DNA of 64,000 nucleotides from Litoditis marina (Eukaryota; Nematoda; Chromadorea; Rhabditida; Rhabditidae): contig CAXIWQ010000509.1 of assembly GCA_964036275.1 (NCBI GenBank), positions 62,001 through 126,000 of the forward strand, written 5' to 3'. A program made the translations under genes and the position numbers. Position 1 is the first letter of the stretch. Every line of letters begins with the position of its first letter. Shown here one piece after another: positions 1 to 9,420 of this stretch. The notes under the pieces are model-generated. The model was not told where the DNA came from. It ran no database searches and worked only from the letters and a program-made list of their open reading frames with translations.

Positions 1-30
1 CCACAGAATATATTGTCGTATTAGGTTTTT

Positions 31-74
31 GTAGCTGGGAGCAACAGATTTGATAGCCGTATGAAATGTTCTCT
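31..74. repeat. Subunit A of the monomer (44 bp)
   Basis: Subunit A runs from the GTAGCTGGGAGC core to just before the B core. It aligns with B and C through a T-rich lead, the core GTnGCTG, a following GC-AACAGA-like block and a GATAnCCGTAT tail. This internal similarity indicates that the 130-bp monomer arose by triplication of an element of about 43 bp followed by divergence. Frequent A variants across the window are GTTGCTGGGAGC, GTAGCCATGAGC, GTAGTTGGAAGC and the preceding-base changes TTTTCGTAGC and TTTTCTAGC. Confidence 0.8.
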
Positions 75-119
75 GTAACTGCGAGGCAAAGAGTCAATAA
101 CCGCGTTAATTCGTCTTTT
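75..119. repeat. Subunit B of the monomer (45 bp)
   Basis: Subunit B carries the core GTAGCTGCAAGGCAAAGA (GTAACTGCGAGG in this copy) and the tail GATAACCGCGTTAATT, which aligns with the GATAGCCGTATGAA tail of subunit A. Its inverted repeat is largely lost. The junction between A and B holds a T tract whose length varies among copies. Common B variants are CAAGCCAACAAGTCGATAA, CACGGCAAAGAGTCAATAA, CAAGGCAAAGAGGTAATAA and CAAGTCAAAATGTCAATAA. Confidence 0.8.
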
Positions 120-135
120 GTGGCTGTGCGCCACA
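119..135. other. Perfect dyad in subunit C core
   Basis: TGTGGC (119-124) and GCCACA (130-135) are perfect reverse complements around a five-base TGTGC centre. The same 6-5-6 arrangement recurs in nearly every monomer of the window. The usual exceptions are the GTGTGCC monomers, in which only the centre changes and the stem stays intact, and isolated point changes such as GTGGGTGTGC near 50,269 and 51,698. It could form a hairpin in single-stranded DNA or in RNA from either strand, or bind a dimeric protein. Neither role can be shown from sequence. Confidence 0.75.
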
Positions 136-160
136 GAATATATAGTCGTATTAGGTTTTT
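120..160. repeat. Subunit C of the monomer (41 bp)
   Basis: Subunit C carries the core GTGGCTGTGCGCCACAGA and the tail AGATTGTCGTATTAGG, the latter in variants ATATAGTCG, ATATAAAGTCG and AGATAGTTG. It is the most conserved of the three cores and the one with a perfect inverted repeat. The GCGC inside the core gives one HhaI site per ordinary monomer. Confidence 0.8.
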
Positions 161-176
161 GTTGCTGGGCGCAACA
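160..176. other. Perfect dyad in a subunit A core variant
   Basis: In this copy TGTTGC (160-165) and GCAACA (171-176) pair perfectly around TGGGC, the same 6-5-6 geometry as the C core. Most A cores read TGTAGC-TGGGA-GCAACA, which keeps five of the six pairs with an A-A mismatch at the fourth. The perfect GTTGC form recurs once per 908-bp unit, with cores at 161, 1,069, 1,881 and 2,917. Confidence 0.6.
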
Positions 177-1750
177 GACTTGATAGCCGTATGAACTTTT
201 CTCTGTAGCTGCAAGCCAACAAGTCGATAACCGCGATAATTTGTTTTTGTGGCTGTGCGCCACAGAATAGATTGTCGTATTAGGTTTTTGTAGCTGGGAG
301 CAACAGATTTGATAGCCGTATGAAATATTCTCTGTAGCTGCAAGGCAAAGAGTCGATAACCGCGTCAATTCGTATTTTGTGGCTGTGCGCCACAGAATAG
401 ATAGTCGTATTAGGTTTTTGTAGCTGGGAGCAACAGACTTGATAGCCGCATAAACTTTTCTCTGTAACTGCAAGCCAAAAAGTCGATAACCGCGTTAATT
501 CGTATTTTGTGGCTGTGCGCCACAGAATAGATTGTCGTATTAGGTGTTTGTATCTGGGAGCAACAGATTTGATAGCCGTATGAACTTTTCTCTTTAACTG
601 CAAGCCAAAAAGTCGATAACCGCGTTAATTCGTATTTTGTGGCTGTGCGCCACAGAATAGATTGTCGTATTAGGTGTTTGTATCTGGGAGCAACAGATTT
701 GATAGCCGTATGAAATATTCTCTGTAACTGCGAGGCAAAGAGTCAATAACCGCGTTAATTCGTCTTTTGTGGCTGTGCGCCACAGAATATATAGTCGTAT
801 TAGGTTTTTGTAGCTGGGAGCAACAGACTTGATAGCCGTATGATTTTTTTTTTGTAGCTGCAAGTCAAAATGTCAATAACCGCGTTAATTCGTCTTTGTG
901 GCTGTGCGCCACAGAATATATTGTCGTATTAGGTTTTTGTAGCTGGGAGCAACAGATTTGATAGCCGTATGAAATGTTCTCTGTAACTGCGAGGCAAAGA
1001 GTCAATAACCGCGTTAATTCGTCTTTTGTGGCTGTGCGCCACAGAATATATAGTCGTATTAGGTTTTTGTTGCTGGGAGCAACAGACTTGATAGCCGTAT
1101 GAACTTTTCTCTGTAGCTGCAAGCCAACAAGTCGATAACCGCGATAATTTGTTTTTGTGGCTGTGCGCCACAGAATAGATTGTCGTATTAGGTTTTTGTA
1201 GCTGGGAGCAACAGATTTGATAGCCGTATGAAATATTCTCTGTAGCTGCAAGGCAAAGAGTCGATAACCGCGTCAATTCGTATTTTGTGGCTGTGCGCCA
1301 CAGAATAGATAGTCGTATTAGGTTTTTGTAGCTGGGAGCAACAGACTTGATAGCCGCATAAACTTTTCTCTGTAACTGCAAGCCAAAAAGTCGATAACCG
1401 CGTTAATTCGTATTTTGTGGCTGTGCGCCACAGAATAGATTGTCGTATTAGGTGTTTGTATCTGGGAGCAACAGATTTGATAGCCGTATGAACTTTTCTC
1501 TTTAACTGCAAGCCAAAAAGTCGATAACCGCGTTAATTCGTATTTTGTGGCTGTGCGCCACAGAATAGATTGTCGTATTAGGTGTTTGTATCTGGGAGCA
1601 ACAGATTTGATAGCCGTATGAAATATTCTCTGTAACTGCGAGGCAAAGAGTCAATAACCGCGTTAATTCGTCTTTTGTGGCTGTGCGCCACAGAATATAT
1701 AGTCGTATTAGGTTTTTGTAGCTGGGAGCAACAGACTTGATAGCCGTATG

Positions 1751-1770
1751 ATTTTTTTTTTGTACAGATT
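1751..1770. other. 96-bp deletion junction at a T tract
   Basis: A long T tract followed by GTA runs straight into CAGATTTGATAGCC. In the equivalent place of the preceding unit (from about 843) the tract is followed by the rest of subunit B, all of C and the A core. The offset to the previous unit drops from 908 to 812 bp here, so 96 bp are missing. Confidence 0.8.
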
Positions 1771-3190
1771 TGATAGCCGTATGAAATGTTCTCTGTAACT
1801 GCGAGGCAAAGAGTCAATAACCGCGTTAATTCGTCTTTTGTGGCTGTGCGCCACAGAATATATAGTCGTATTAGGTTTTTGTTGCTGGGAGCAACAGACT
1901 TGATAGCCGTATGAACTTTTCTCTGTAGCTGCAAGCCAACAAGTCGATAACCGCGATAATTTGTTTTTGTGGCTGTGCGCCACAGAATAGATTGTCGTAT
2001 TAGGTTTTTGTAGCTGGGAGCAACAGATTTGATAGCCGTATGAAATATTCTCTGTAGCTGCAAGGCAAAGAGTCGATAACCGCGTCAATTCGTATTTTGT
2101 GGCTGTGCGCCACAGAATAGATAGTCGTATTAGGTTTTTGTAGCTGGGAGCAACAGACTTGATAGCCGCATAAACTTTTCTCTGTAACTGCAAGCCAAAA
2201 AGTCGATAACCGCGTAATTCGTATTTTGTGGCTGTGCGCCACAGAATAGATTGTCGTATTAGGTGTTTGTATCTGGGAGCAACAGATTTGATAGCCGTAT
2301 GAACTTTTCTCTTTAACTGCAAGCCAAAAAGTCGATAACCGCGTTAATTCGTATTTTGTGGCTGTGCGCCACAGAATAGATTGTCGTATTAGGTTTTTGT
2401 AGCTGGGAGCAACAGACTTGATAGCCGCATAAACTTTTCTCTGTAACTGCAAGCCAAAAAGTCGATAACCGCGTTAATTCGTATTTTGTGGCTGTGCGCC
2501 ACAGAATAGATTGTCGTATTAGGTGTTTGTATCTGGGAGCAACAGATTTGATAGCCGTATGAAATATTCTCTGTAACTGCGAGGCAAAAAGTCAATAACC
2601 GCGTTAATTCGTCTTTTGTGGCTGTGCGCCACAGAATATATAGTCGTATTAGGTTTTTGTAGCTGGGAGCAACAGACTTGATAGCCGTATGATTTTTTTT
2701 TGTAGCTGCAAGTCAAAATGTCAATAACCGCGTTAATTCGTCTTTGTGGCTGTGCGCCACAGAATATATTGTCGTATTAGGTTTTTGTAGCTGGGAGCAA
2801 CAGATTTGATAGCCGTATGAAATGTTCTCTGTAACTGCGAGGCAAAGAGTCAATAACCGCGTTAATTCGTCTTTTGTGGCTGTGCGCCACAGAATATATA
2901 GTCGTATTAGGTTTTTGTTGCTGGGAGCAACAGACTTGATAGCCGTATGAACTTTTCTCTGTAGCTGCAAGCCAACAAGTCGATAACCGCGATAATTTGT
3001 TTTTGTGGCTGTGCGCCACAGAATAGATTGTCGTATTAGGTTTTTGTAGCTGGGAGCAACAGATTTGATAGCCGTATGAAATATTCTCTGTAGCTGCAAG
3101 GCCAAGAGTCGATAACCGCGTCAATTCGTATTTTGTGGCTGTGCGCCACAGAATAGATAGTCGTATTAGGTTTTTGTAGCTGGGAGCAAC

Positions 3191-6100
3191 ATACTTGATA
3201 GCCGTATAACCTTTTTCCTGTAGCTGCACGGCAAAGAGTCAATAACCGCGTTAATTTGTCTTTTGTGGCTGTGCGCCACAGAATATAAAGTCGTATTAGG
3301 TTTTCGTAGCTGGGAGCAACAGACTTGATAGCCGTATGGTGCGCCACAGAATATAAAGTCGTATTAGGTTTTCGTAGCTGGGAGCAACAGACTTGATAGC
3401 CGTATGATTTTTTTCTGTAGCTGCAAGGCAAAGAGTCAATAACCGCGTTAATTTGTCTTTTGTGGCTGTGCGCCACAGAATATAAAGTCGTATTAGGTTT
3501 TCGTAGCTGGGAGCAACAGACTTGATAGCCGTATGAACTTTTTTCTGTAGCTGCAAGGCAAAGAGGTAATAACCGCGTTAATTTGTCTTTTGTGGCTGTG
3601 CGCCACAGAATAGATTGTCGTATCAGGTTTTTGTAGCTGGGAGCAACAGACTTGATAGCCGTATGAACTTTTCTCTGTAGCTGCAAGCCAACAAGTCGAT
3701 AACCGCGATATTTCGTGTTTTGTGGCTGTGCGCCACAGAATATAAAGTCGTATTAGGTTTTTGTAGCTGGGAGCAACAGACTTGATAGCCGTATGATTTT
3801 TTTCTGTAGCTGCAAGGCAAAGAGTCAATAACCGCGTTAATTTGTCTTTTGTGGCTGTGCGCCACAGAATATAAAGTCGTATTAGGTTTTCGTAGCTGGG
3901 AGCAACAGACTTGATAGCCGTATGAACTTTTTTCTGTAGCTGCAAGGCAAAGAGGTAATAACCGCGTTAATTTGTCTTTTGTGGCTGTGCGCCACAGAAT
4001 AGATTGTCGTATCAGGTTTTTGTAGCTGGGAGCAACAGACTTGATAGCCGTATGAACTTTTCTCTGTAGCTGCAAGCCAACAAGTCGATAACCGCGATAA
4101 TTTGTTTTTGTGGCTGTGCGCCACAGAATAGATTGTCGTATTAGGTTTTTGTAGCTGGGAGCAACAGATTTGATAGCCGTATGAAATATTCTCTGTAGCT
4201 GCAAGGCAAAGAGTCGATAACCGCGTCAATTCGTATTTTGTGGCTGTGCGCCACAGAATAGATAGTCGTATTAGGTTTTTGTAGCTGGGAGCAACATACT
4301 TGATAGCCGTATAACCTTTTTCCTGTAGCTGCACGGCAAAGAGTCAATAACCGCGTTAATTTGTCTTTTGTGGCTGTGCGCCACAGAATATAAAGTCGTA
4401 TTAGGTTTTCGTAGCTGGGAGCAACAGACTTGATAGCCGTATGAACTTTTTTCTGTAGCTGCAAGGCAAAGAGGTAATAACCGCGTTAATTTGTCTTTTG
4501 TGGCTGTGCGCCACAGAATAGATTGTCGTATCAGGTTTTTGTAGCTGGGAGCAACAGACTTGATAGCCGTATGAACTTTTCTCTGTAGCTGCAAGCCAAC
4601 AAGTCGATAACCGCGATATTTCGTGTTTTGTGGCTGTGCGCCACAGAATATAAAGTCGTATTAGGTTTTCGTAGCTGGGAGCAACAGACTTGATAGCCGT
4701 ATGATTTTTTTCTGTAGCTGCAAGGCAAAGAGTCAATAACCGCGTTAATTTGTCTTTTGTGGCTGTGCGCCACAGAATATAAAGTCGTATTAGGTTTTCG
4801 TAGCTGGGAGCAACAGACTTGATAGCCGTATGAACTTTTTTCTGTAGCTGCAAGGCAAAGAGGTAATAACCGCGTTAATTTGTCTTTTGTGGCTGTGCGC
4901 CACAGAATAGATTGTCGTATCAGGTTTTTGTAGCTGGGAGCAACAGACTTGATAGCCGTATGAACTTTTCTCTGTAGCTGCAAGCCAACAAGTCGATAAC
5001 CGCGATATTTCGTGTTTTGTGGCTGTGCGCCACAGAATATAAAGTCGTATTAGGTTTTCGTAGCTGGGAGCAACAGACTTGATAGCCGTATGATTTTTTT
5101 TCTGTAGCTGCAAGGCAAAGAGTCAATAACCGCGTTAATTTGTCTTTTGTGGCTGTGCGCCACAGAATATGAAGTCGTATTAGGTTTTTGTAGCTGGGAG
5201 CAACAGACTTGATAGCCGCATAAACTTTTCTCTGTAACTGCAAGCCAAAAAGTCGATAACCGCGTTAATTCGTATTTTGTGGCTGTGCGCCACAGAATAG
5301 ATTGTCGTATTAGGTGTTTGTATCTGGGAGCAACAGATTTGATAGCCGTATGAACTTTTCTCTTTAACTGCAAGCCAAAAAGTCGATAACCGCGTTAATT
5401 CGTGTTTTGTGGCTGTGCGCCACAGAATATATTGTCGTATTAGGTGTTTGTATCTGGGAGCAACAGATTTGATAGCCGTATGAAATATTCTCTGTAACTG
5501 CGAGGCAAAGAGTCAATAACCGCGTTAATTCGTCTTTTGTGGCTGTGCGCCACAGAATATATAGTCGTATTAGGTTTTTGTAGCTGGGAGCAACAGACTT
5601 GATAGCCGTATGAACTTTTCTCTGTAGCTGCAAGCCAACAAGTCGATAACCGCGATAATTTGTTTTTGTGGCTGTGCGCCACAGAATAGATTGTCGTATT
5701 AGGTTTTTGTAGCTGGGAGCAACAGATTTGATAGCCGTATGAAATATTCTCTGTAGCTGCAAGGCAAAGAGTCGATAACCGCGTCAATTCGTATTTTGTG
5801 GCTGTGCGCCACAGAATAGATAGTCGTATTAGGTTTTTGTAGCTGGGAGCAACATACTTGATAGCCGTATAACCTTTTTCCTGTAGCTGCACGGCAAAGA
5901 GTCAATAACCGCGTTAATTTGTCTTTTGTGGCTGTGCGCCACAGAATATAAAGTCGTATTAGGTTTTCGTAGCTGGGAGCAACAGACTTGATAGCCGTAT
6001 GAACTTTTTTCTGTAGCTGCAAGGCAAAGAGGTAATAACCACGTTAATTTGTCTTTTGTGGCTGTGCGCCACAGAATAGATTGTCGTATCAGGTTTTTGT

Positions 6101-9100
6101 AGCTGGGAGCAACAGACTTGATAGCCGTATGAACTTTTCTCTGTAGCTGCAAGCCAACAAGTCGATAACCGCGATAATTTGTTTTTGTGGCTGTGCGCCA
6201 CAGAATAGATTGTCGTATTAGGTTTTTGTAGCTGGGAGCAACAGATTTGATAGCCGTATGAAATATTCTCTGTAGCTGCAAGGCAAAGAGTCGATAACCG
6301 CGTCAATTCGTATTTTGTGGCTGTGCGCCACAGAATAGATAGTCGTATTAGGTTTTTGTAGCTGGGAGCAACATACTTGATAGCCGTATAACCTTTTTCC
6401 TGTAGCTGCACGGCAAAGAGTCAATAACCGCGTTAATTTGTCTTTTGTGGCTGTGCGCCACAGAATATAAAGTCGTATTAGGTTTTCGTAGCTGGGAGCA
6501 ACAGACTTGATAGCCGTATGAACTTTTTTCTGTAGCTGCAAGGCAAAGAGGTAATAACCGCGTTAATTTGTCTTTTGTGGCTGTGCGCCACAGAATAGAT
6601 TGTCGTATCAGGTTTTTGTAGCTGGGAGCAACAGACTTGATAGCCGTATGAACTTTTCTCTGTAGCTGCAAGCCAACAAGTCGATAACCGCGATATTTCG
6701 TGTTTTGTGGCTGTGCGCCACAGAATATAAAGTCGTATTAGGTTTTCGTAGCTGGGAGCAACAGACTTGATAGCCGTATGATTTTTTTCTGTAGCTGCAA
6801 GGCAAAGAGTCAATAACCGCGTTAATTTGTCTTTTGTGGCTGTGCGCCACAGAATATAAAGTCGTATTAGGTTTTCGTAGCTGGGAGCAACAGACTTGAT
6901 AGCCGTATGAACTTTTTTCTGTAGCTGCAAGGCAAAGAGGTAATAACCGCGTTAATTTGTCTTTTGTGGCTGTGCGCCACAGAATAGATTGTCGTATCAG
7001 GTTTTTGTAGCTGGGAGCAACAGACTTGATAGCCGTATGAACTTTTCTCTGTAGCTGCAAGCCAACAAGTCGATAACCGCGATATTTCGTGTTTTGTGGC
7101 TGTGCGCCACAGAATATAAAGTCGTATTAGGTTTTCGTACCTGGGAGCAACAGACTTGATAGCCGTATGATTTTTTTTCTGTAGCTGCAAGGCAAAGAGT
7201 CAATAACCGCGTTAATTTGTCTTTTGTGGCTGTGCGCCACAGAATAGATTGTCGTATTAGGTTTTTGTAGCTGGGAGCAACAGATTTGATAGCCGTATGA
7301 AATATTCTCTGTAACTGCGAGGCAAAGAGTCGATAACCGCGTCAATTCGTATTTTGTGGCTGTGCGCCACAGAATAGATAGTCGTATTAGGTTTTTGTAG
7401 CTGGGAGCAACAGATTTGATAGCCGTATGAAATATTCTCTGTAGCTGCAAGGCAAAGAGTCGATAACCGCGTCAATTCGTATTTTGTGGCTGTGCGCCAC
7501 AGAATAGATAGTCGTATTAGGTTTTTGTAGCTGGGAGCAACATACTTGATAGCCGTATAACCTTTTTCCTGTAGCTGCACGGCAAAGAGTCAATAACCGC
7601 GTTAATTTGTCTTTTGTGGCTGTGCGCCACAGAATATAAAGTCGTATTAGGTTTTCGTAGCTGGGAGCAACAGACTTGATAGCCGTATGAACTTTTTTCT
7701 GTAGCTGCAAGGCAAAGAGGTAATAACCGCGTTAATTTGTCTTTTGTGGCTGTGCGCCACAGAATAGATTGTCGTATCAGGTTTTTGTAGCTGGGAGCAA
7801 CAGACTTGATAGCCGTATGAACTTTTCTCTATAGCTGCAAGCCAACAAGTCGATAACCGCGATATTTCGTGTTTTGTGGCTGTGCGCCACAGAATATAAA
7901 GTCGTATTAGGTTTTCGTAGCTGGGAGCAACAGACTTGATAGCCGTATGATTTTTTTCTGTAGCTGCAAGGCAAAGAGTCAATAACCGCGTTAATTTGTC
8001 TTTTGTGGCTGTGCGCCACAGAATATAAAGTCGTATTAGGTTTTCGTAGCTGGGAGCAACAGACTTGATAGCCGTATGAACTTTTTTCTGTAGCTGCAAG
8101 GCAAAGAGGTAATAACCGCGTTAATTTGTCTTTTGTGGCTGTGCGCCACAGAATAGATTGTCGTATCAGGTTTTTGTAGCTGGGAGCAACAGACTTGATA
8201 GCCGTATGAACTTTTCTCTGTAGCTGCAAGCCAACAAGTCGATAACCGCGATATTTCGTGTTTTGTGGCTGTGCGCCACAGAATATAAAGTCGTATTAGG
8301 TTTTCGTACCTGGGAGCAACAGACTTGATAGCCGTATGATTTTTTTTCTGTAGCTGCAAGGCAAAGAGTCAATAACCGCGTTAATTTGTCTTTTGTGGCT
8401 GTGCGCCACAGAATAGATTGTCGTATTAGGTTTTTGTAGCTGGGAGCAACAGATTTGATAGCCGTATGAAATATTCTCTGTAACTGCGAGGCAAAGAGTC
8501 GATAACCGCGTCAATTCGTATTTTGTGGCTGTGCGCCACAGAATAGATAGTCGTATTAGGTTTTTGTAGCTGGGAGCAACATACTTGATAGCCGTATAAC
8601 CTTTTTCCTGTAGCTGCACGGCAAAGAGTCAATAACCGCGTTAATTTGTCTTTTGTGGCTGTGCGCCACAGAATATAAAGTCGTATTAGGTTTTCGTAGC
8701 TGGGAGCAACAGACTTGATAGCCGTATGAACTTTTTTCTGTAGCTGCAAGGCAAAGAGGTAATAACCGCGTTAATTTGTCTTTTGTGGCTGTGCGCCACA
8801 GAATAGATTGTCGTATCAGGTTTTTGTAGCTGGGAGCAACAGACTTGATAGCCGTATGAACTTTTCTCTGTAGCTGCAAGCCAACAAGTCGATAACCGCG
8901 ATATTTCGTGTTTTGTGGCTGTGCGCCACAGAATATAAAGTCGTATTAGGTTTTTGTAGCTGGGAGCAACAGACTTGATAGCCGTATGATTTTTTTCTGT
9001 AGCTGCAAGGCAAAGAGTCAATAACCGCGTTAATTTGTCTTTTGTGGCTGTGCGCCACAGAATATAAAGTCGTATTAGGTTTTCGTAGCTGGGAGCAACA

Positions 9101-9420
9101 TACTTGATAGCCGTATGAACTTTTTTCTGTAGCTGCAAGGCAAAGAGGTAATAACCGCGTTAATTTGTCTTTTGTGGCTGTGCGCCACAGAATAGATTGT
9201 CGTATCAGGTTTTTGTAGCTGGGAGCAACAGACTTGATAGCCGTATGAACTTTTCTCTGTAGCTGCAAGCCAACAAGTCGATAACCGCGATATTTCGTGT
9301 TTTGTGGCTGTGCGCCACAGAATATAAAGTCGTATTAGGTTTTCGTAGCTGGGAGCAACAGACTTGATAGCCGTATGATTTTTTTCTGTAGCTGCAAGGC
9401 AAAGAGTCAATAACCGCGTT
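3191..9420. repeat. Array block rich in TTTTCGTAGC monomers
   Basis: About 48 monomers. Many carry TTTTCGTAGC ahead of the A core, a GATATTTCGTG tail in subunit B, and a GGTAATAACC variant. Segments repeat at spacings of 1,169 bp (from about 6,218 and 7,387; both copies share a rare GTACCTGGG core at 7,138 and 8,307) and 2,077 bp (4,141 and 6,218). At 7,831 the later copy has CTCTATAGC where the earlier has CTCTGTAGC, one of few differences between them. The CpG-poor GTGTGCC monomer type is absent from this block and from everything upstream. Confidence 0.8.
3296..3374. other. Truncated 68-bp monomer
   Basis: Successive A cores lie at 3,306 and 3,374, only 68 bp apart. At about 3,338 the A tail GATAGCCGTATG joins GTGCGCCACAG directly, so the entire B core and the start of C are missing (62 bp). 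The joined ends share only about one or two bases, suggesting end joining or slippage rather than homologous exchange. Confidence 0.8.

Larger units (their letters stand above)
1..130. repeat. Reference 130-bp monomer
   Basis: This is the first monomer in the window and serves as a reference. In order it holds CCACAGAATA, a TCGTATTAGG segment, a T5 tract, subunit A core GTAGCTGGGAGCAACAGA, TTGATAGCCGTATGAA, subunit B core starting at 75 (here GTAACTGCGAGGCAAAGA), CAATAACCGCGTTAATTCG, a T4 tract and the subunit C core starting at 120 (GTGGCTGTGCGCCACAGA). The next copy of each landmark is exactly 130 bp on. Over the window single monomers range from 68 bp (a deletion near 3,338) to 132 bp or slightly more. 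Confidence 0.95.
1..3190. repeat. 908-bp higher-order repeat, four copies
   Basis: Seven monomers (908 bp) form a unit. Copy 1 is 1-908, copy 2 starts at 909, copy 3 starts near 1,765 after a 96-bp deletion, and copy 4 starts at 2,757 and runs to about 3,190. Unit-specific markers repeat at the 908-bp offset: a GTTGCTGGG core, the GGTGTTTGTATCTGGG variant, a GCCGCATAAAC variant, and one monomer with a long T tract followed by CAAGTCAAAATG. Copy 3 has gained one extra monomer (about 2,389-2,518) and lost one base near 2,209 (CCGCGTAATT). Confidence 0.85.

Noticed and set aside
90..110. Pol III B-box (GGTTCGAnnCC) in GAGTCGATAACC
   Set aside because: Only the TCGA centre and a final CC fit, with a one-base spacing error. 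There is no A box at a sensible distance and no tRNA fold.
119..135. Rho-independent terminator at the C-core hairpin
   Set aside because: On the plus strand the T run precedes the stem instead of following it, and on the minus strand the stem is followed by A. The stem is six pairs, and there are hundreds of copies with no gene to terminate.
1..3190. Common origin of the two 908-bp units at 1-3,190 and 52,861-54,680
   Set aside because: The lengths agree, but the monomer types and their order differ. Seven monomers minus two bases can be reached independently.
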